From NCBI RefSeq assembly GCF_019334305.1, contig NZ_JAHWGH010000007.1, positions 57,855 through 121,854 of the forward strand: a stretch of DNA of 64,000 nucleotides. Direction: 5' to 3'. Below are positions 1-6,940 of this stretch, in pieces. The notes below the pieces were generated by a model. It searched no databases, was not told the DNA's origin, and saw only the letters and a list, made by a program, of their open reading frames with translations. The position numbers and the translations under genes were made by a program. Numbering within the stretch: position 1 is the stretch's first letter; every line of letters starts with the position of its first letter. The stretch is from Rossellomorea orangium (GTDB lineage: Bacteria; Bacillota; Bacilli; Bacillales; Bacillaceae_B).

Positions 1-330
1 TAAAACAGTTACGATCACCAATATGGTTATGTATTTGGAAAGTAAAATCTTCACACGGTTAATGGGCCGGATGAGCAATAACTTGATGGTACCTGAAGAG
101 AATTCACTCGATACGATATCCCCGGCAATTATCAGGCTGAAGAGTTGTATGATGATTAGTAGATTCGAACTGATTCGCATATATTCCCAAAATGAAAATT
201 GGATGCCATCGAAGAGCATGTAGACAAATATGGATGCGATGGCATCCACAAACACGATGAGTGCAAGGGAAATCCACATCCGTGAGTGAGAGGTTTGTTT
301 TATAAGTTCATTGGTAATTAAATTCATCAT
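1..330 (-). CDS. ABC-2 type transporter permease, N-terminal part (runs off the window)
   Basis: Reading the minus strand from an ATG at 330 gives an open frame of 110 codons that continues past base 1, so only the N-terminus is seen. It begins MMNLITNELIKQ and has a hydrophobic segment at about residues 18-40 and another at about 58-76. These are followed by the charged loop SEFSSGTIKLLLIRPINR, typical of membrane subunits of ABC-2 exporters, where a conserved E and a GT(I/L) precede a basic loop. It starts 6 bases after the stop of the YjbR-like gene, with a modest AGAGG ribosome site inside that gene's end, so the two are probably co-transcribed. The ATPase partner and substrate are outside the window. 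A second ATG at 327 is an alternative start. Confidence 0.7.
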   Translation of the reverse strand, partial: MMNLITNELIKQTSHSRMWISLALIVFVDAIASIFVYMLFDGIQFSFWEYMRISSNLLIIIQLFSLIIAGDIVSSEFSSGTIKLLLIRPINRVKILLSKYITILVIVTVL

Positions 331-336
331 GTTCCT

Positions 337-669
337 CTACCCATTCCGAACAGCATCTGAGAGTCTCTTTGGAGCCACAATCAAGTAGCCATTGCGAACC
401 AACCCTTCAATGGTTTGCCAGCCTACTTCCTCTATTTCAACCAGCACCCACCCGTGTCTTCCTATGTATGGAGCTTTGATATAACCTGGCTCTTCAAGGA
501 GGATTTCCTGAGTGGCTGGGAGTGTTTTAATCGATAAAGTCTCACCGATGATCACAAATGGTTTGTCCTTCACGCGGAAAGAAATATGTCCGAACCCATC
601 TACATGTTCATGAACCTCTGGATAGAGAAGGCTAAGTCTTCTAATTTCATCAATTTCAATCGTTTTCAT
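337..669 (-). CDS. MmcQ/YjbR family protein
   Basis: This 110-aa soluble protein has the size and motif order of the MmcQ/YjbR (CyaY-like fold) family: an N-terminal helix (IDEIRRLSLLYPEV), a strand reading GHISFRVKDKPFVII, a GYIKAPYIGRHGWVLVE block and a C-terminal helix ending LIVAPKRLSDAV. The family's biochemical role is unsettled; a DNA-binding-like fold has been described for some members. The start at 669 follows a GGAGGACG ribosome site. A TATAAT box with an extended TG (696-701, minus strand) lies 27 bases further up, so the gene has its own promoter and is separate from the flagellar transcript. The ABC permease gene follows at once. Confidence 0.75.
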   Translation of the reverse strand: MKTIEIDEIRRLSLLYPEVHEHVDGFGHISFRVKDKPFVIIGETLSIKTLPATQEILLEEPGYIKAPYIGRHGWVLVEIEEVGWQTIEGLVRNGYLIVAPKRLSDAVRNG

Positions 670-695
670 ACCACGTCCTCCAGCATTTTTCTATT

Positions 696-701
696 ATTAT
701 A
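696..701 (-). promoter_or_regulatory. Extended -10 promoter for the YjbR-like gene
   Basis: On the minus strand the sequence TGCTATAAT lies about 27 bases upstream of the ATG at 669. The -35 region is weak, as is common for extended -10 promoters. Confidence 0.45.
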
Positions 702-721
702 GCATGAGAGGATTTGGAAAA

Positions 722-752
722 AGAAAAAAGCCTCGCAAGTTTGAGCCTTAGT
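722..752 (-). terminator. Intrinsic terminator at the end of the fliT-side transcript
   Basis: On the minus strand the end of the 130-aa gene runs into AAGGCTC, an 8-base loop and GAGGCTT (one mismatch), followed by a T-rich run. It would end the flaG-fliD-fliS-fliT-unknown transcript. Confidence 0.55.
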
Positions 753-1140
753 GTGCTATGTAAGGATTTAGTTCACTCTCAATCGTAGCTTTCCATGTAG
801 AAAACGTCGGTGACAGACTTTCCTGGACGATACTTTGTTTCATTTCGCTGTTGTCTAACTGCCCGTCCAGTTTCCAGGCTTGATCTGCTACAGCATCAAA
901 TTGGGTTAAAGCGTTCTGGATGCCTTCCCGTCCATCAAATGTTGCTTTTAACAAATGGTTGCTTTCAGAAATCTGCCCAATTGCCATGAAGACATCAGAA
1001 AGGACCCGATCCCCTTCTGTTTTTCTTAAATCCGTGAAGCTTGCTTCAACATATTTCAGTGCTTCTTCGATTGTGCCGAGCATTCCGACGTATTGGTTTA
1101 CCAATTCGTATTGTTTTTCGTCTAGTTTCGTTGCTGTCAA
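748..1140 (-). CDS. Uncharacterised helical protein at the end of the fliD operon
   Basis: I do not recognise this 130-aa protein. It is acidic, lacks a signal peptide and membrane segments, and reads as a bundle of amphipathic helices (EEALKYVEASFTDLRKTEGD, SESNHLLKATFDGREGIQNA). It starts 8 bases after the fliT stop and ends in a terminator, so it is the last gene of the flaG-fliD-fliS-fliT transcript. In B. subtilis hpf (yvyD) and secA lie downstream of fliT; here this gene takes that place. Helical structure and operon position make a flagellar chaperone or accessory role possible, but that is inference only. Confidence 0.65.
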   Translation of the reverse strand: MTATKLDEKQYELVNQYVGMLGTIEEALKYVEASFTDLRKTEGDRVLSDVFMAIGQISESNHLLKATFDGREGIQNALTQFDAVADQAWKLDGQLDNSEMKQSIVQESLSPTFSTWKATIESELNPYIAH

Positions 1141-1148
1141 AAAATCAC

Positions 1149-1496
1149 CTATTTCTTTTTATCGTAAAACATTCCATCGTATTGCAGGGATTCGTATGGG
1201 TTTGAATACTTTTGAACAGACGTTTTTTTCCTGGTTAAGCCGTTCATATCCCGTTTAATCTGAAGACGCAATTGAGCCAGCTTCCGATCGATTTGCGCAT
1301 TCCAAGCGATCATCTGCTTGCCAAGCTCCTGCTCCTCCTGAGTATAAGGAGGCTTGATAGTGCCAAGTACGCTATGTCTTTTTTCTAAAAGAGACTCTAC
1401 TTCTTCAATGGTTGACTCCCTGTTTTCATCATTCACCTGTTCCAATGCTTCTTTCAATTGCTTCGTGATCGTATAGCACAGAAGAACCGAGTTCAT
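1149..1496 (-). CDS. fliT: Flagellar protein FliT
   Basis: FliT in Bacillus is a small helical export chaperone-like protein encoded after fliS. The ATG chosen at 1496 overlaps the fliS stop in a TAATG arrangement, giving 115 aa beginning MNSVLLCYTITKQLKEALEQ. A longer in-frame start at 1559 would lie inside fliS and has no ribosome site. The protein is charged and helical (ESTIEEVESLLEKRHSVL) and the C-terminal tail is basic and tyrosine-rich. Assignment rests mainly on position and general character, because FliT sequences diverge strongly. Confidence 0.8.
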   Translation of the reverse strand: MNSVLLCYTITKQLKEALEQVNDENRESTIEEVESLLEKRHSVLGTIKPPYTQEEQELGKQMIAWNAQIDRKLAQLRLQIKRDMNGLTRKKTSVQKYSNPYESLQYDGMFYDKKK

Positions 1497-1900
1497 TACG
1501 CCTGTCCACCTTGACCGGCATGCTGTTTCTGGCGGTTCAGTTGAATGACTTCTTTCCAAGTATCACGGAAATCAGTGATGAGCCCCTCAACTTCTTCTAA
1601 AATCGCAGCGTCATTCTTGATGTTGGCTTCTGTTAAGCGACGGTTGATATAGTCGTAAAGGGACATAAGGTTTTGTGAGACTTCAAGATCTGTATTCAAC
1701 GTCACCATCAGCTCGTTCACGATGGCTTGCGTCTTTTGGATATTCGTATTCTTCAGTTCAATATTCTTCTCTTCAATGGCTTTTTTTGCGATATGGATAA
1801 ATTTCAGGCTTCCGTTATAGAGCATAAGGGTGAGTTCACCTGGTGATGCGGTGTTGACCGAGTTGTTCTGGTATGCTGCATACGGGTTGTTGATGGCCAT
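1496..1900 (-). CDS. fliS: Flagellar export chaperone FliS
   Basis: FliS binds the C-terminal helix of flagellin in the cytoplasm and keeps it unfolded until export. In B. subtilis it also works with FliW and CsrA in the hag feedback loop. The 134-aa product has the expected length and the family N-terminus (NNPYAAYQNNSVNTASPGELTLMLYNG), followed by the helical core IAKKAIEEKNIELKNTNIQK and the region LMSLYDYINRRLTEANIK. It lies 22 bases downstream of fliD and is translationally coupled to fliT. Because FliS contacts the flagellin tail, the two possible tails of hag in this window (see the intron at 4465-4817) are relevant to it. Confidence 0.95.
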   Translation of the reverse strand: MAINNPYAAYQNNSVNTASPGELTLMLYNGSLKFIHIAKKAIEEKNIELKNTNIQKTQAIVNELMVTLNTDLEVSQNLMSLYDYINRRLTEANIKNDAAILEEVEGLITDFRDTWKEVIQLNRQKQHAGQGGQA

Positions 1901-1922
1901 AGTGACACTCCTTTAATTATGA

Positions 1923-3935
1923 TTAGCCGCCGAATTGGTTCATGAGGAACATAGACTGTTCGTTGGAACGCTGAATCGCTTTTTCCATGGCGGTGAATTG
2001 GCGCCAGTAGCGGTCTTCGACTTGTTTAAGTCGGTCTTGGAAGCGGTCAATGCTGCTGTCTACATTGGTAAGCTCACGTCCAAGGGAAAATTGCTGGTTT
2101 GTAGAAAAGGAATTACCTGCCTTTTCTTTGAGTTTGTCCATGGATTGATTGACAGAATCATAGAGTCTTTGCACCAATCCCTTTTGATTAAAAGTGTTTC
2201 CATCCCCCCTAAAGAGGTTTTCAACTGATTCGGGATCGCTTTCAATTGCCTTTTTCAAATCTGCGTCGTTAATGACTAGTTTTCCACCTTCAAGATAGTT
2301 ACTGCTCGTTGTAATTCCGATGCTTGCCAATTGACTAAAAGCGGAAGAGACCTTTTCATTTGAGACAGGTGCGTAGAAGTCGGTTCTCATTTGTGAAAGG
2401 ACTCCAGTTAAAATCGGATCTCTCTTTAATAGGCCGCTCTTCGCTTTTTCTTCCCATTGCTCTTGCTGCTTATCGGATAAGCTTTCCCTTTGCTCATCGG
2501 TTAAAGGCTGATAACTTCTGTAGTAATCTTCAGACGTTTTCTTCTGGATTTTATCGATTAGCTCATTGTATTTCGTGACGAATTCTTTAATGTTGTCAAA
2601 CACCTTTGTACTATCATTATTTACTGAAATGCTCACTGGATCAGTAAACGTATTCTTGATATTTAATGTTACTCCGTTCATTTCAAAGGTATTCGAATGT
2701 CTTCTTGTATCCAGCCCATTCAAATTGAAAATAGCATCTTGTCCATCTGTTTCCGTTCCTGAACCAAATCGAAGAAAGCTATTCATAAATGTTCCGCTTT
2801 TAATGATTTCTTTACCAGCTTCATTAAAGTTACCCGTTTCTTTTCGGGTAAGGGTCAGTTGATCTGAGAAAGAATCATAGAACATCGTTACCCCGACACT
2901 TGAAGAATTGACCTTCTCCATGACCGAATTAAGAGACTGGGAACCTTGTACAAGAAATGTTTCAGAAGTCTCTCCTTTTGAGGTGTGAGCTCCAAGTGAG
3001 AAAGAAGTGTAGTTTTGTTTATACGTTACTTCAATTTTTGTATCTTTCGCTTGTTCAGTATTAAAATTCACTTTACCGGTTTCTTTATTAATGAATCCAA
3101 CAATATTATCGCTAGCATCTTTGATATCAAGCGTATCGTTTGAACCATCTGAGACACTATAGGTCACATCATTTATTTTGATAGCGTCTACCGAATGAAT
3201 TGATCCTCTTGAAAGTTGCCAACTAGAAGATGGCTGAGTCAGGGTGGTACTATCGGTTTTGTTTTCAGTTACAAACTGGGCATTCACAACAGCACCCTTT
3301 TTTAATCCTGCTCCACCAAATAGCAATTTATCATTAGTCGTATCCAGGAATATTTCCCCATCAGATGTTGGAGGGGACTGAACCACTTTGAATACTTTAC
3401 CATCAACTTTAATATTTACAGCATTTGAATCAATTGCGTTCAAGCCATCTAAAGATAATTCAGTCGTTCCTTCAGAAGCTACTGTGAAATTCTTTGATTC
3501 TACTACTCCTGCGCTCCAAGTCAGAGAATTCCTCATTTTAGTATTCTGAGAATGAAGACTTTTGGTCGCATCCATTTTATCCGTTGATGATGCGGATACT
3601 CCTCCAGCGTTCTTGAGAACAGCTGCACTTGCCAACTGGGTTACATTCTTGATTGAATAGGATGATTGTGATGCTGCGCTGCTGGCTGTTGCCGTCACAT
3701 AGTCCGAATTGGTTGAAGAAGTTGTTCTGGCACGATAGTTTGTCGATAACTTCATTTGAGTTAATTCAGATCTAAAATCCAACAACAATGTATTCATGGA
3801 ACGATAGTCATCCCGCTGCCATTCCAGTGTCTGTTTCTTTTGTTTTAATTTATCTAAAGGCATTCGCTCTGCCTTCATCAAGTCCGCTACAAGGGAATCA
3901 ATATCCATTCCACTTGCCAAACCACCGATTCTCAT
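1923..3935 (-). CDS. fliD: Flagellar hook-associated protein 2, filament cap
   Basis: FliD forms the cap at the growing filament tip that folds incoming flagellin. The 670-aa protein opens with the conserved RIGGLASGMDIDSLVADLMK, where FliD_N begins. It has a long variable middle (about residues 130-400) rich in T, S and N, and closes with FliD_C, including VFDNIKEFVTKYNELIDKI and a coiled-coil end (ELTNVDSSIDRFQDRLKQVE). It is longer than B. subtilis FliD (about 500 aa) because of the middle region. The filament protein hag is similarly enlarged, so cap and filament may have expanded together. It sits 12 bases after flaG in the sigma-D transcript. Confidence 0.96.
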   Translation of the reverse strand: MRIGGLASGMDIDSLVADLMKAERMPLDKLKQKKQTLEWQRDDYRSMNTLLLDFRSELTQMKLSTNYRARTTSSTNSDYVTATASSAASQSSYSIKNVTQLASAAVLKNAGGVSASSTDKMDATKSLHSQNTKMRNSLTWSAGVVESKNFTVASEGTTELSLDGLNAIDSNAVNIKVDGKVFKVVQSPPTSDGEIFLDTTNDKLLFGGAGLKKGAVVNAQFVTENKTDSTTLTQPSSSWQLSRGSIHSVDAIKINDVTYSVSDGSNDTLDIKDASDNIVGFINKETGKVNFNTEQAKDTKIEVTYKQNYTSFSLGAHTSKGETSETFLVQGSQSLNSVMEKVNSSSVGVTMFYDSFSDQLTLTRKETGNFNEAGKEIIKSGTFMNSFLRFGSGTETDGQDAIFNLNGLDTRRHSNTFEMNGVTLNIKNTFTDPVSISVNNDSTKVFDNIKEFVTKYNELIDKIQKKTSEDYYRSYQPLTDEQRESLSDKQQEQWEEKAKSGLLKRDPILTGVLSQMRTDFYAPVSNEKVSSAFSQLASIGITTSSNYLEGGKLVINDADLKKAIESDPESVENLFRGDGNTFNQKGLVQRLYDSVNQSMDKLKEKAGNSFSTNQQFSLGRELTNVDSSIDRFQDRLKQVEDRYWRQFTAMEKAIQRSNEQSMFLMNQFGG

Positions 3936-3947
3936 CAGGACACTCCC

Positions 3948-4307
3948 CTATACCTTTTTATCGACCAGCAAACCAACAAATTCCGTCATCGCGGCATGCA
4001 TATCAAGCATTTTCTTTGCCGGTATTTCTTTCACTACTTCCTGAGTGCGATCATCCACAATAGTCACATAGTATTCTTTCAATTTATCATGAAATTCAAA
4101 TTTGAGGTGTGTATTCGAAGTGGACATAAACTCATTCATCCCATGAACGACATCTTCTATTTTTTCTTTGGTGACAGGTTCTTTGGTGGTGGTTTCTTTA
4201 TGGTGTCGTTCTTGCGCTTGAATTTGTTTCACTTCTTCACTTGTTTGGTTCTTTAATCTAGTAAATGATTGTATTCCTTGTACTCCACCTGTCACTTTGT
4301 CCATCAT
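3948..4307 (-). CDS. flaG: FlaG family flagellar protein (YvyC)
   Basis: FlaG proteins are small soluble proteins encoded beside fliD; some species use them to limit filament length. The 119-aa product has the conserved C-terminal core: FEFHDKLKEYYVTIVDDRTQ, then EVVKEIPAKKMLDMHAAMTEF. Residues 15-50 form a charged, low-complexity linker. The ATG at 4307 is preceded by CAGGAGGA, and a sigma-D promoter lies 31-57 bases upstream. The gene starts just after the terminator of hag, which makes flaG-fliD-fliS-fliT a separate sigma-D transcript. Confidence 0.9.
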   Translation of the reverse strand: MMDKVTGGVQGIQSFTRLKNQTSEEVKQIQAQERHHKETTTKEPVTKEKIEDVVHGMNEFMSTSNTHLKFEFHDKLKEYYVTIVDDRTQEVVKEIPAKKMLDMHAAMTEFVGLLVDKKV

Positions 4308-4337
4308 CGTTTGATCCTCCTGAGGGTTATATTGGTT

Positions 4338-4364
4338 ATATCGGAGTTCGTCGGGGAAAGTTTA
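4338..4364 (-). promoter_or_regulatory. Sigma-D promoter of the flaG-fliD operon
   Basis: The minus strand reads TAAA (4361-4364), a 15-base spacer and TCCGATAT (4338-4345), one mismatch from the consensus TAAA-N15-GCCGATAT. It lies just upstream of the flaG ribosome site. Confidence 0.85.
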
Positions 4365-4374
4365 GTTGTTATTA

Positions 4375-4407
4375 GAAAAAGAGACCCTATTGCTAGAGTC
4401 TCTTTTA
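4375..4407 (-). terminator. Terminator of hag, placed after the second exon
   Basis: On the minus strand AGAGAC and GTCTCT pair around a loop and are followed by a T run. The hairpin lies 13 bases after the stop codon of the downstream flagellin tail (4420-4464) and almost 400 bases after the first hag stop. The transcript must therefore run through the intron and exon 2. Confidence 0.75.
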
Positions 4408-4419
4408 GAGAAATTAGTA

Positions 4420-4464
4420 TTAACGAAGAAGTTGTAAAACTCCTTGTGGTTGTTGGTTCGCTTG
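4420..4464 (-). CDS. hag: Second exon of hag: alternative flagellin C-terminus
   Basis: These 45 bases read QANQQPQGVLQLLR plus a TAA stop, the canonical C-terminus of Bacillus flagellins. They stand alone, 326 bases beyond the stop of the main hag frame, and directly precede the hag terminator. The main frame ends QSNQMPQGVLQLLR. Comparing the two 15-codon tails, eight codons differ synonymously (for example CCA/CCT, GTT/GTA, TTA/CTA, CGT/AGA) and only two change the residue. This is what selection on the protein would leave. Between them lies a group I intron, and splicing would join this exon in frame. The exact first base depends on the 3' splice site, which I place after the G at 4465. 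Confidence 0.75.
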   Translation of the reverse strand, partial: QANQQPQGVLQLLR

Positions 4465-4817
4465 CTTTGCGACTATGTCTTTCAATCATAGAATAGACTA
4501 TATCTTCACCCTTGTATGTAAGGGGCTGGGCACTTCGAACAGGATTTACTGCCCTACGAGATTCATAGTCATAGCTTTCGCCTTAGACCGTGTTCTCTAG
4601 TCGTTGAACCTTCTCCAGAGTTTCCTCTCAGGAGCTTGGCTGCTGATTATCCATTGTTTCATCTCTATCATTTTCAGACCGTACCGCCTACCGTTTCCAG
4701 TTTCGTTATGGTTGATAAAGCTTTAGGAAGTTCCAGCAATTCACCCAGTTATACTCCAGCTCGTTACCAAGCTGGACGCCCTCGAATCATTTATCTCAGA
4801 AGTTGTAGTACTCCCTG
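4465..4817 (-). ncRNA. Self-splicing group I intron in the flagellin gene
   Basis: The 353-nt element has a complete group I core on the minus strand. P1 pairs exon AUGCCU with guide GGGCGU, giving the required U-G pair at the splice site. P2 is CCAGCU/AGCUGG. P3 is CUGGG/CCCAG. P4 starts in AAUUGCUGGAAC and pairs UGCUG/CAGCA. P6 is a GCUCC/GGAG helix. The R element is GUUCAACGACUAGAG, with P7 formed by GACUA and UAGUC of AAGAUAUAGUC. P8 is CCCUU/AAGGG and P9 is CUAUG/CAUAG. The intron ends in G after AA, consistent with P9.0. The motifs resemble phage and Bacillus subgroup IA introns. No endonuclease frame is inside. Group I introns in Bacillaceae flagellin genes have been reported, from memory in Geobacillus. 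The core is well supported; the exact 3' end is less certain. Confidence 0.88.
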
Positions 4818-6557
4818 AGGCATCTGATTGGATTGAGCCAACATTGCTTGTGCTGCTTGAGAAAGGATTGAGTTCTTTGTTTGAGTCATCATTTCTTTCG
4901 CCATGTCAACGTCACGTACACGAGACTCAGCAGCTGTTAAGTTTTCAGAAGAAGTTCCCAAATTATTGATTGTGTGCTCTAAGCGATTTTGGTATGACCC
5001 TAGTTTAGAACGCTCGCTAGAAACACTTGCAATTGCTTCATCTAAGACCGCAACTGCAGCAGTTGCTTTTTCAGAATCAGAAACATCAAGCGCATATTCT
5101 ACACCAGTACTGTTTGTACCATTCGTAATTTCTGCATCAGTTGATACAAATGATGCATTTAAAGAATTACCTTGTCCGTCTGTTACGGATTTTGTTGCTC
5201 CTGAAGTTGCAGATGAGATGCTCAATGCTGATGCTCTCATGTCTGAAATTGAAACGCTCATTGATTGACCTGCATTAGCACCAATTTGAAAACTTAATGA
5301 GCGATCTTCGGTTACTGCTGGAGTTGTTACTGTAGGTGCAGTTGTAACTGCGTTAGTAGCTGTTTCTAATAAAAATGATCCTGTTACTGTTCCATCACTT
5401 GAACTATCACCATTAGCAGTAAAATCAAATGAAATCCCGTCTGCATCATAGTTTAAAGTGTCACCAGAAGCTAAGGAGAATGTGGATTGGGAAACCTGTG
5501 TAGCACCAGAAAATAATGTTGCAGTGAATTCTGAAGTTGATTCATCCCACGAAATATCAATTTTATCTACATTCTCAATTACATTACCTGACGTATTATT
5601 AACAGAAAAGTTTGTCATTGTTGCAGTAGCATCTCCTGTAGAACCACCTATAGTAAGAGGCACATTTACTGGTTCCGATGAAACCGTTCCTGTACCGTCA
5701 GTACCAGCACCTGCAACTGTATTTAAATCTAGAGTAACTGAATCTCCATCTGCCCAGTTTGCTGCATCAGCAGATGTAAATGAGAAACTAATTCCTTGAT
5801 TATTATAAGAATAAGTATCTGTAGCTGCATCAAAGGCAACTTTATCAGCATCAATAACTAATGTATTTGCACTACCATCTAATCCATCAAAGTCGACTTC
5901 AAAGTCTGAACCGTTCTTTGTAACGGTAACTTGGTTCGCTCCACTATTGTTTAGATCTGTGTAATCAAATCCGTTATCAGCAGTTCCAGTAACATCAATA
6001 TCAAATTTTGCTCCTGTAGTACCACCTGACCAAGTAATCGGTTCTGCACCGACAGTAATTGTTTGGTCAACTGCTTTTACTACGTTCACAGTTGAAGCAG
6101 GTGTTGTTACAGCTGCACTAACTTCAAAGTTTTCTGAACGATCACCATTTAAAAGTTTTCTAGTGTTAAATTCTGTTGTGTTACCAATGCGGTTAATTTC
6201 AGATGTTAGTTGGTTCATTTCTTTTTGAATTTCTTTTCTGTCATCACCTGTATTTGTATCGTTACTTGATTGAACTGCAAGTTCGCGCATTCTTTGTAGA
6301 ATAGAATGCGTTTCGTTGAGTGCTCCCTCTGCTGTTTGGATTAATGAGATACCATCTTGCGCGTTACGGGAAGCCTGATCTAACCCACGAATTTGCCCAC
6401 GCATTTTTTCTGAAATTGCAAGTCCAGCAGCATCATCTCCTGCACGGTTAATACGCATACCAGAAGACAACTTTTCCATAGATTTAGACTGTGCACCAGA
6501 AGCACTATTTAACTGACGATAAGTATTCAATGCTGCAATATTATGATTAATTCTCAT
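4791..6557 (-). CDS. hag: Flagellin (main exon with the unspliced tail)
   Basis: This is the filament subunit, 588 aa if read without splicing. The N-terminal D0/D1 domain starts RINHNIAALNTYRQLNSASG and the C-terminal D1/D0 domain ends SQAAQAMLAQSNQMPQGVLQLLR. Between about residues 150 and 440 lies a large T/S/N/D-rich insert, making the protein nearly twice the length of B. subtilis Hag (about 304 aa). It is acidic and contains no cysteine. The C-terminus is affected by the group I intron: the first 27 intron bases encode QGVLQLLR and a stop, whereas splicing at 4818/4464 would replace them with QANQQPQGVLQLLR. Expression is from a sigma-D promoter at 6671-6696, with CsrA-type sites over the leader. 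csrA and fliW are directly upstream. Confidence 0.96.
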   Translation of the reverse strand: MRINHNIAALNTYRQLNSASGAQSKSMEKLSSGMRINRAGDDAAGLAISEKMRGQIRGLDQASRNAQDGISLIQTAEGALNETHSILQRMRELAVQSSNDTNTGDDRKEIQKEMNQLTSEINRIGNTTEFNTRKLLNGDRSENFEVSAAVTTPASTVNVVKAVDQTITVGAEPITWSGGTTGAKFDIDVTGTADNGFDYTDLNNSGANQVTVTKNGSDFEVDFDGLDGSANTLVIDADKVAFDAATDTYSYNNQGISFSFTSADAANWADGDSVTLDLNTVAGAGTDGTGTVSSEPVNVPLTIGGSTGDATATMTNFSVNNTSGNVIENVDKIDISWDESTSEFTATLFSGATQVSQSTFSLASGDTLNYDADGISFDFTANGDSSSDGTVTGSFLLETATNAVTTAPTVTTPAVTEDRSLSFQIGANAGQSMSVSISDMRASALSISSATSGATKSVTDGQGNSLNASFVSTDAEITNGTNSTGVEYALDVSDSEKATAAVAVLDEAIASVSSERSKLGSYQNRLEHTINNLGTSSENLTAAESRVRDVDMAKEMMTQTKNSILSQAAQAMLAQSNQMPQGVLQLLR

Positions 6558-6567
6558 AACTTGAATT

Positions 6568-6598
6568 TCCTCCTTGAAAGTAAGTCCACATCCATGTG
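6568..6598 (-). promoter_or_regulatory. CsrA-binding region in the hag leader
   Basis: The hag leader contains CACATGGATGTG (6587-6598, minus strand), a GGA in the loop of a short stem that matches the CsrA consensus RUACARGGAUGU. The ribosome site AAGGAGGA (6568-6575) carries further GGA motifs. In B. subtilis CsrA represses hag at two such sites and FliW antagonises it; both genes lie just upstream here. Confidence 0.75.
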
Positions 6599-6670
6599 AA
6601 CTATATCATTTTTTAGTTTACAACAAGTCACAAAGGTCGGCCGCCCTTCTCCTCATTGTTTACAATACTA

Positions 6671-6696
6671 TTATCGGACGTTTCGCCTGGTGTTTA
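6671..6696 (-). promoter_or_regulatory. Sigma-D promoter of hag
   Basis: The minus strand reads TAAA (6693-6696), a 14-base spacer and TCCGATAA (6671-6678), close to the sigma-D consensus. It precedes a leader of about 110 nt carrying the CsrA sites. Confidence 0.85.
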
Positions 6697-6714
6697 ATAG
6701 TTTAGGAAAAATAA

Positions 6715-6936
6715 TCAATCATTTTTTGGCAAAAGGCTAAACAGATTGTCGATTCCTTTTGAAGCTTCGGTGTTTTCTTCTTGTATAGAGAGGTAGACTT
6801 CTTTTCGATGGATGTCCACGTTTTTTGGGGCGTTGATCCCGAGTTTTACTTGATCGCCTTTTACCGATATGACAGTTAGCTCAATGTCATCCCCAATCTG
6901 AATGCTTTCTCCCGTCTTCCTTGTTAGTACTAACAT
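6715..6936 (-). CDS. csrA: Carbon storage regulator CsrA
   Basis: CsrA is a small dimeric RNA-binding protein that blocks translation of hag until FliW sequesters it. The start chosen, 6936, gives 73 aa beginning [20 protein letters not shown], the standard CsrA N-terminus; a longer frame to 6969 overlaps fliW and adds unrelated residues. Conserved features are [11 protein letters not shown] and [14 protein letters not shown]. It lies 4 bases after fliW and about 160 bases upstream of hag, whose leader has matching GGA stem-loops. Its position reproduces the B. subtilis fliW-csrA-hag order. Confidence 0.95.
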   Translation of the reverse strand: MLVLTRKTGESIQIGDDIELTVISVKGDQVKLGINAPKNVDIHRKEVYLSIQEENTEASKGIDNLFSLLPKND

Positions 6937-6940
6937 CCCC

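Noticed and set aside
23..223. Plus-strand frame of 66 codons at the left edge
   Set aside because: It is the shadow of the minus-strand ABC permease, whose translation has clear membrane segments and a family signature.
4420..4817. Remnant of a second, degraded flagellin gene downstream of hag
   Set aside because: Nothing but the last 14 residues is present, the tail is perfectly in frame with its stop and terminator, and the intervening sequence folds as a complete group I intron, which explains it better than decay.
4465..4817. IStron or group II intron
   Set aside because: There is no transposase or reverse transcriptase frame and no domain V-like hairpin; the R and S elements are diagnostic of group I.
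4636..4818. Open frame of 60 codons on the plus strand beside hag
   Set aside because: It lies wholly antisense to the group I intron, has no ribosome site and no protein-like composition.
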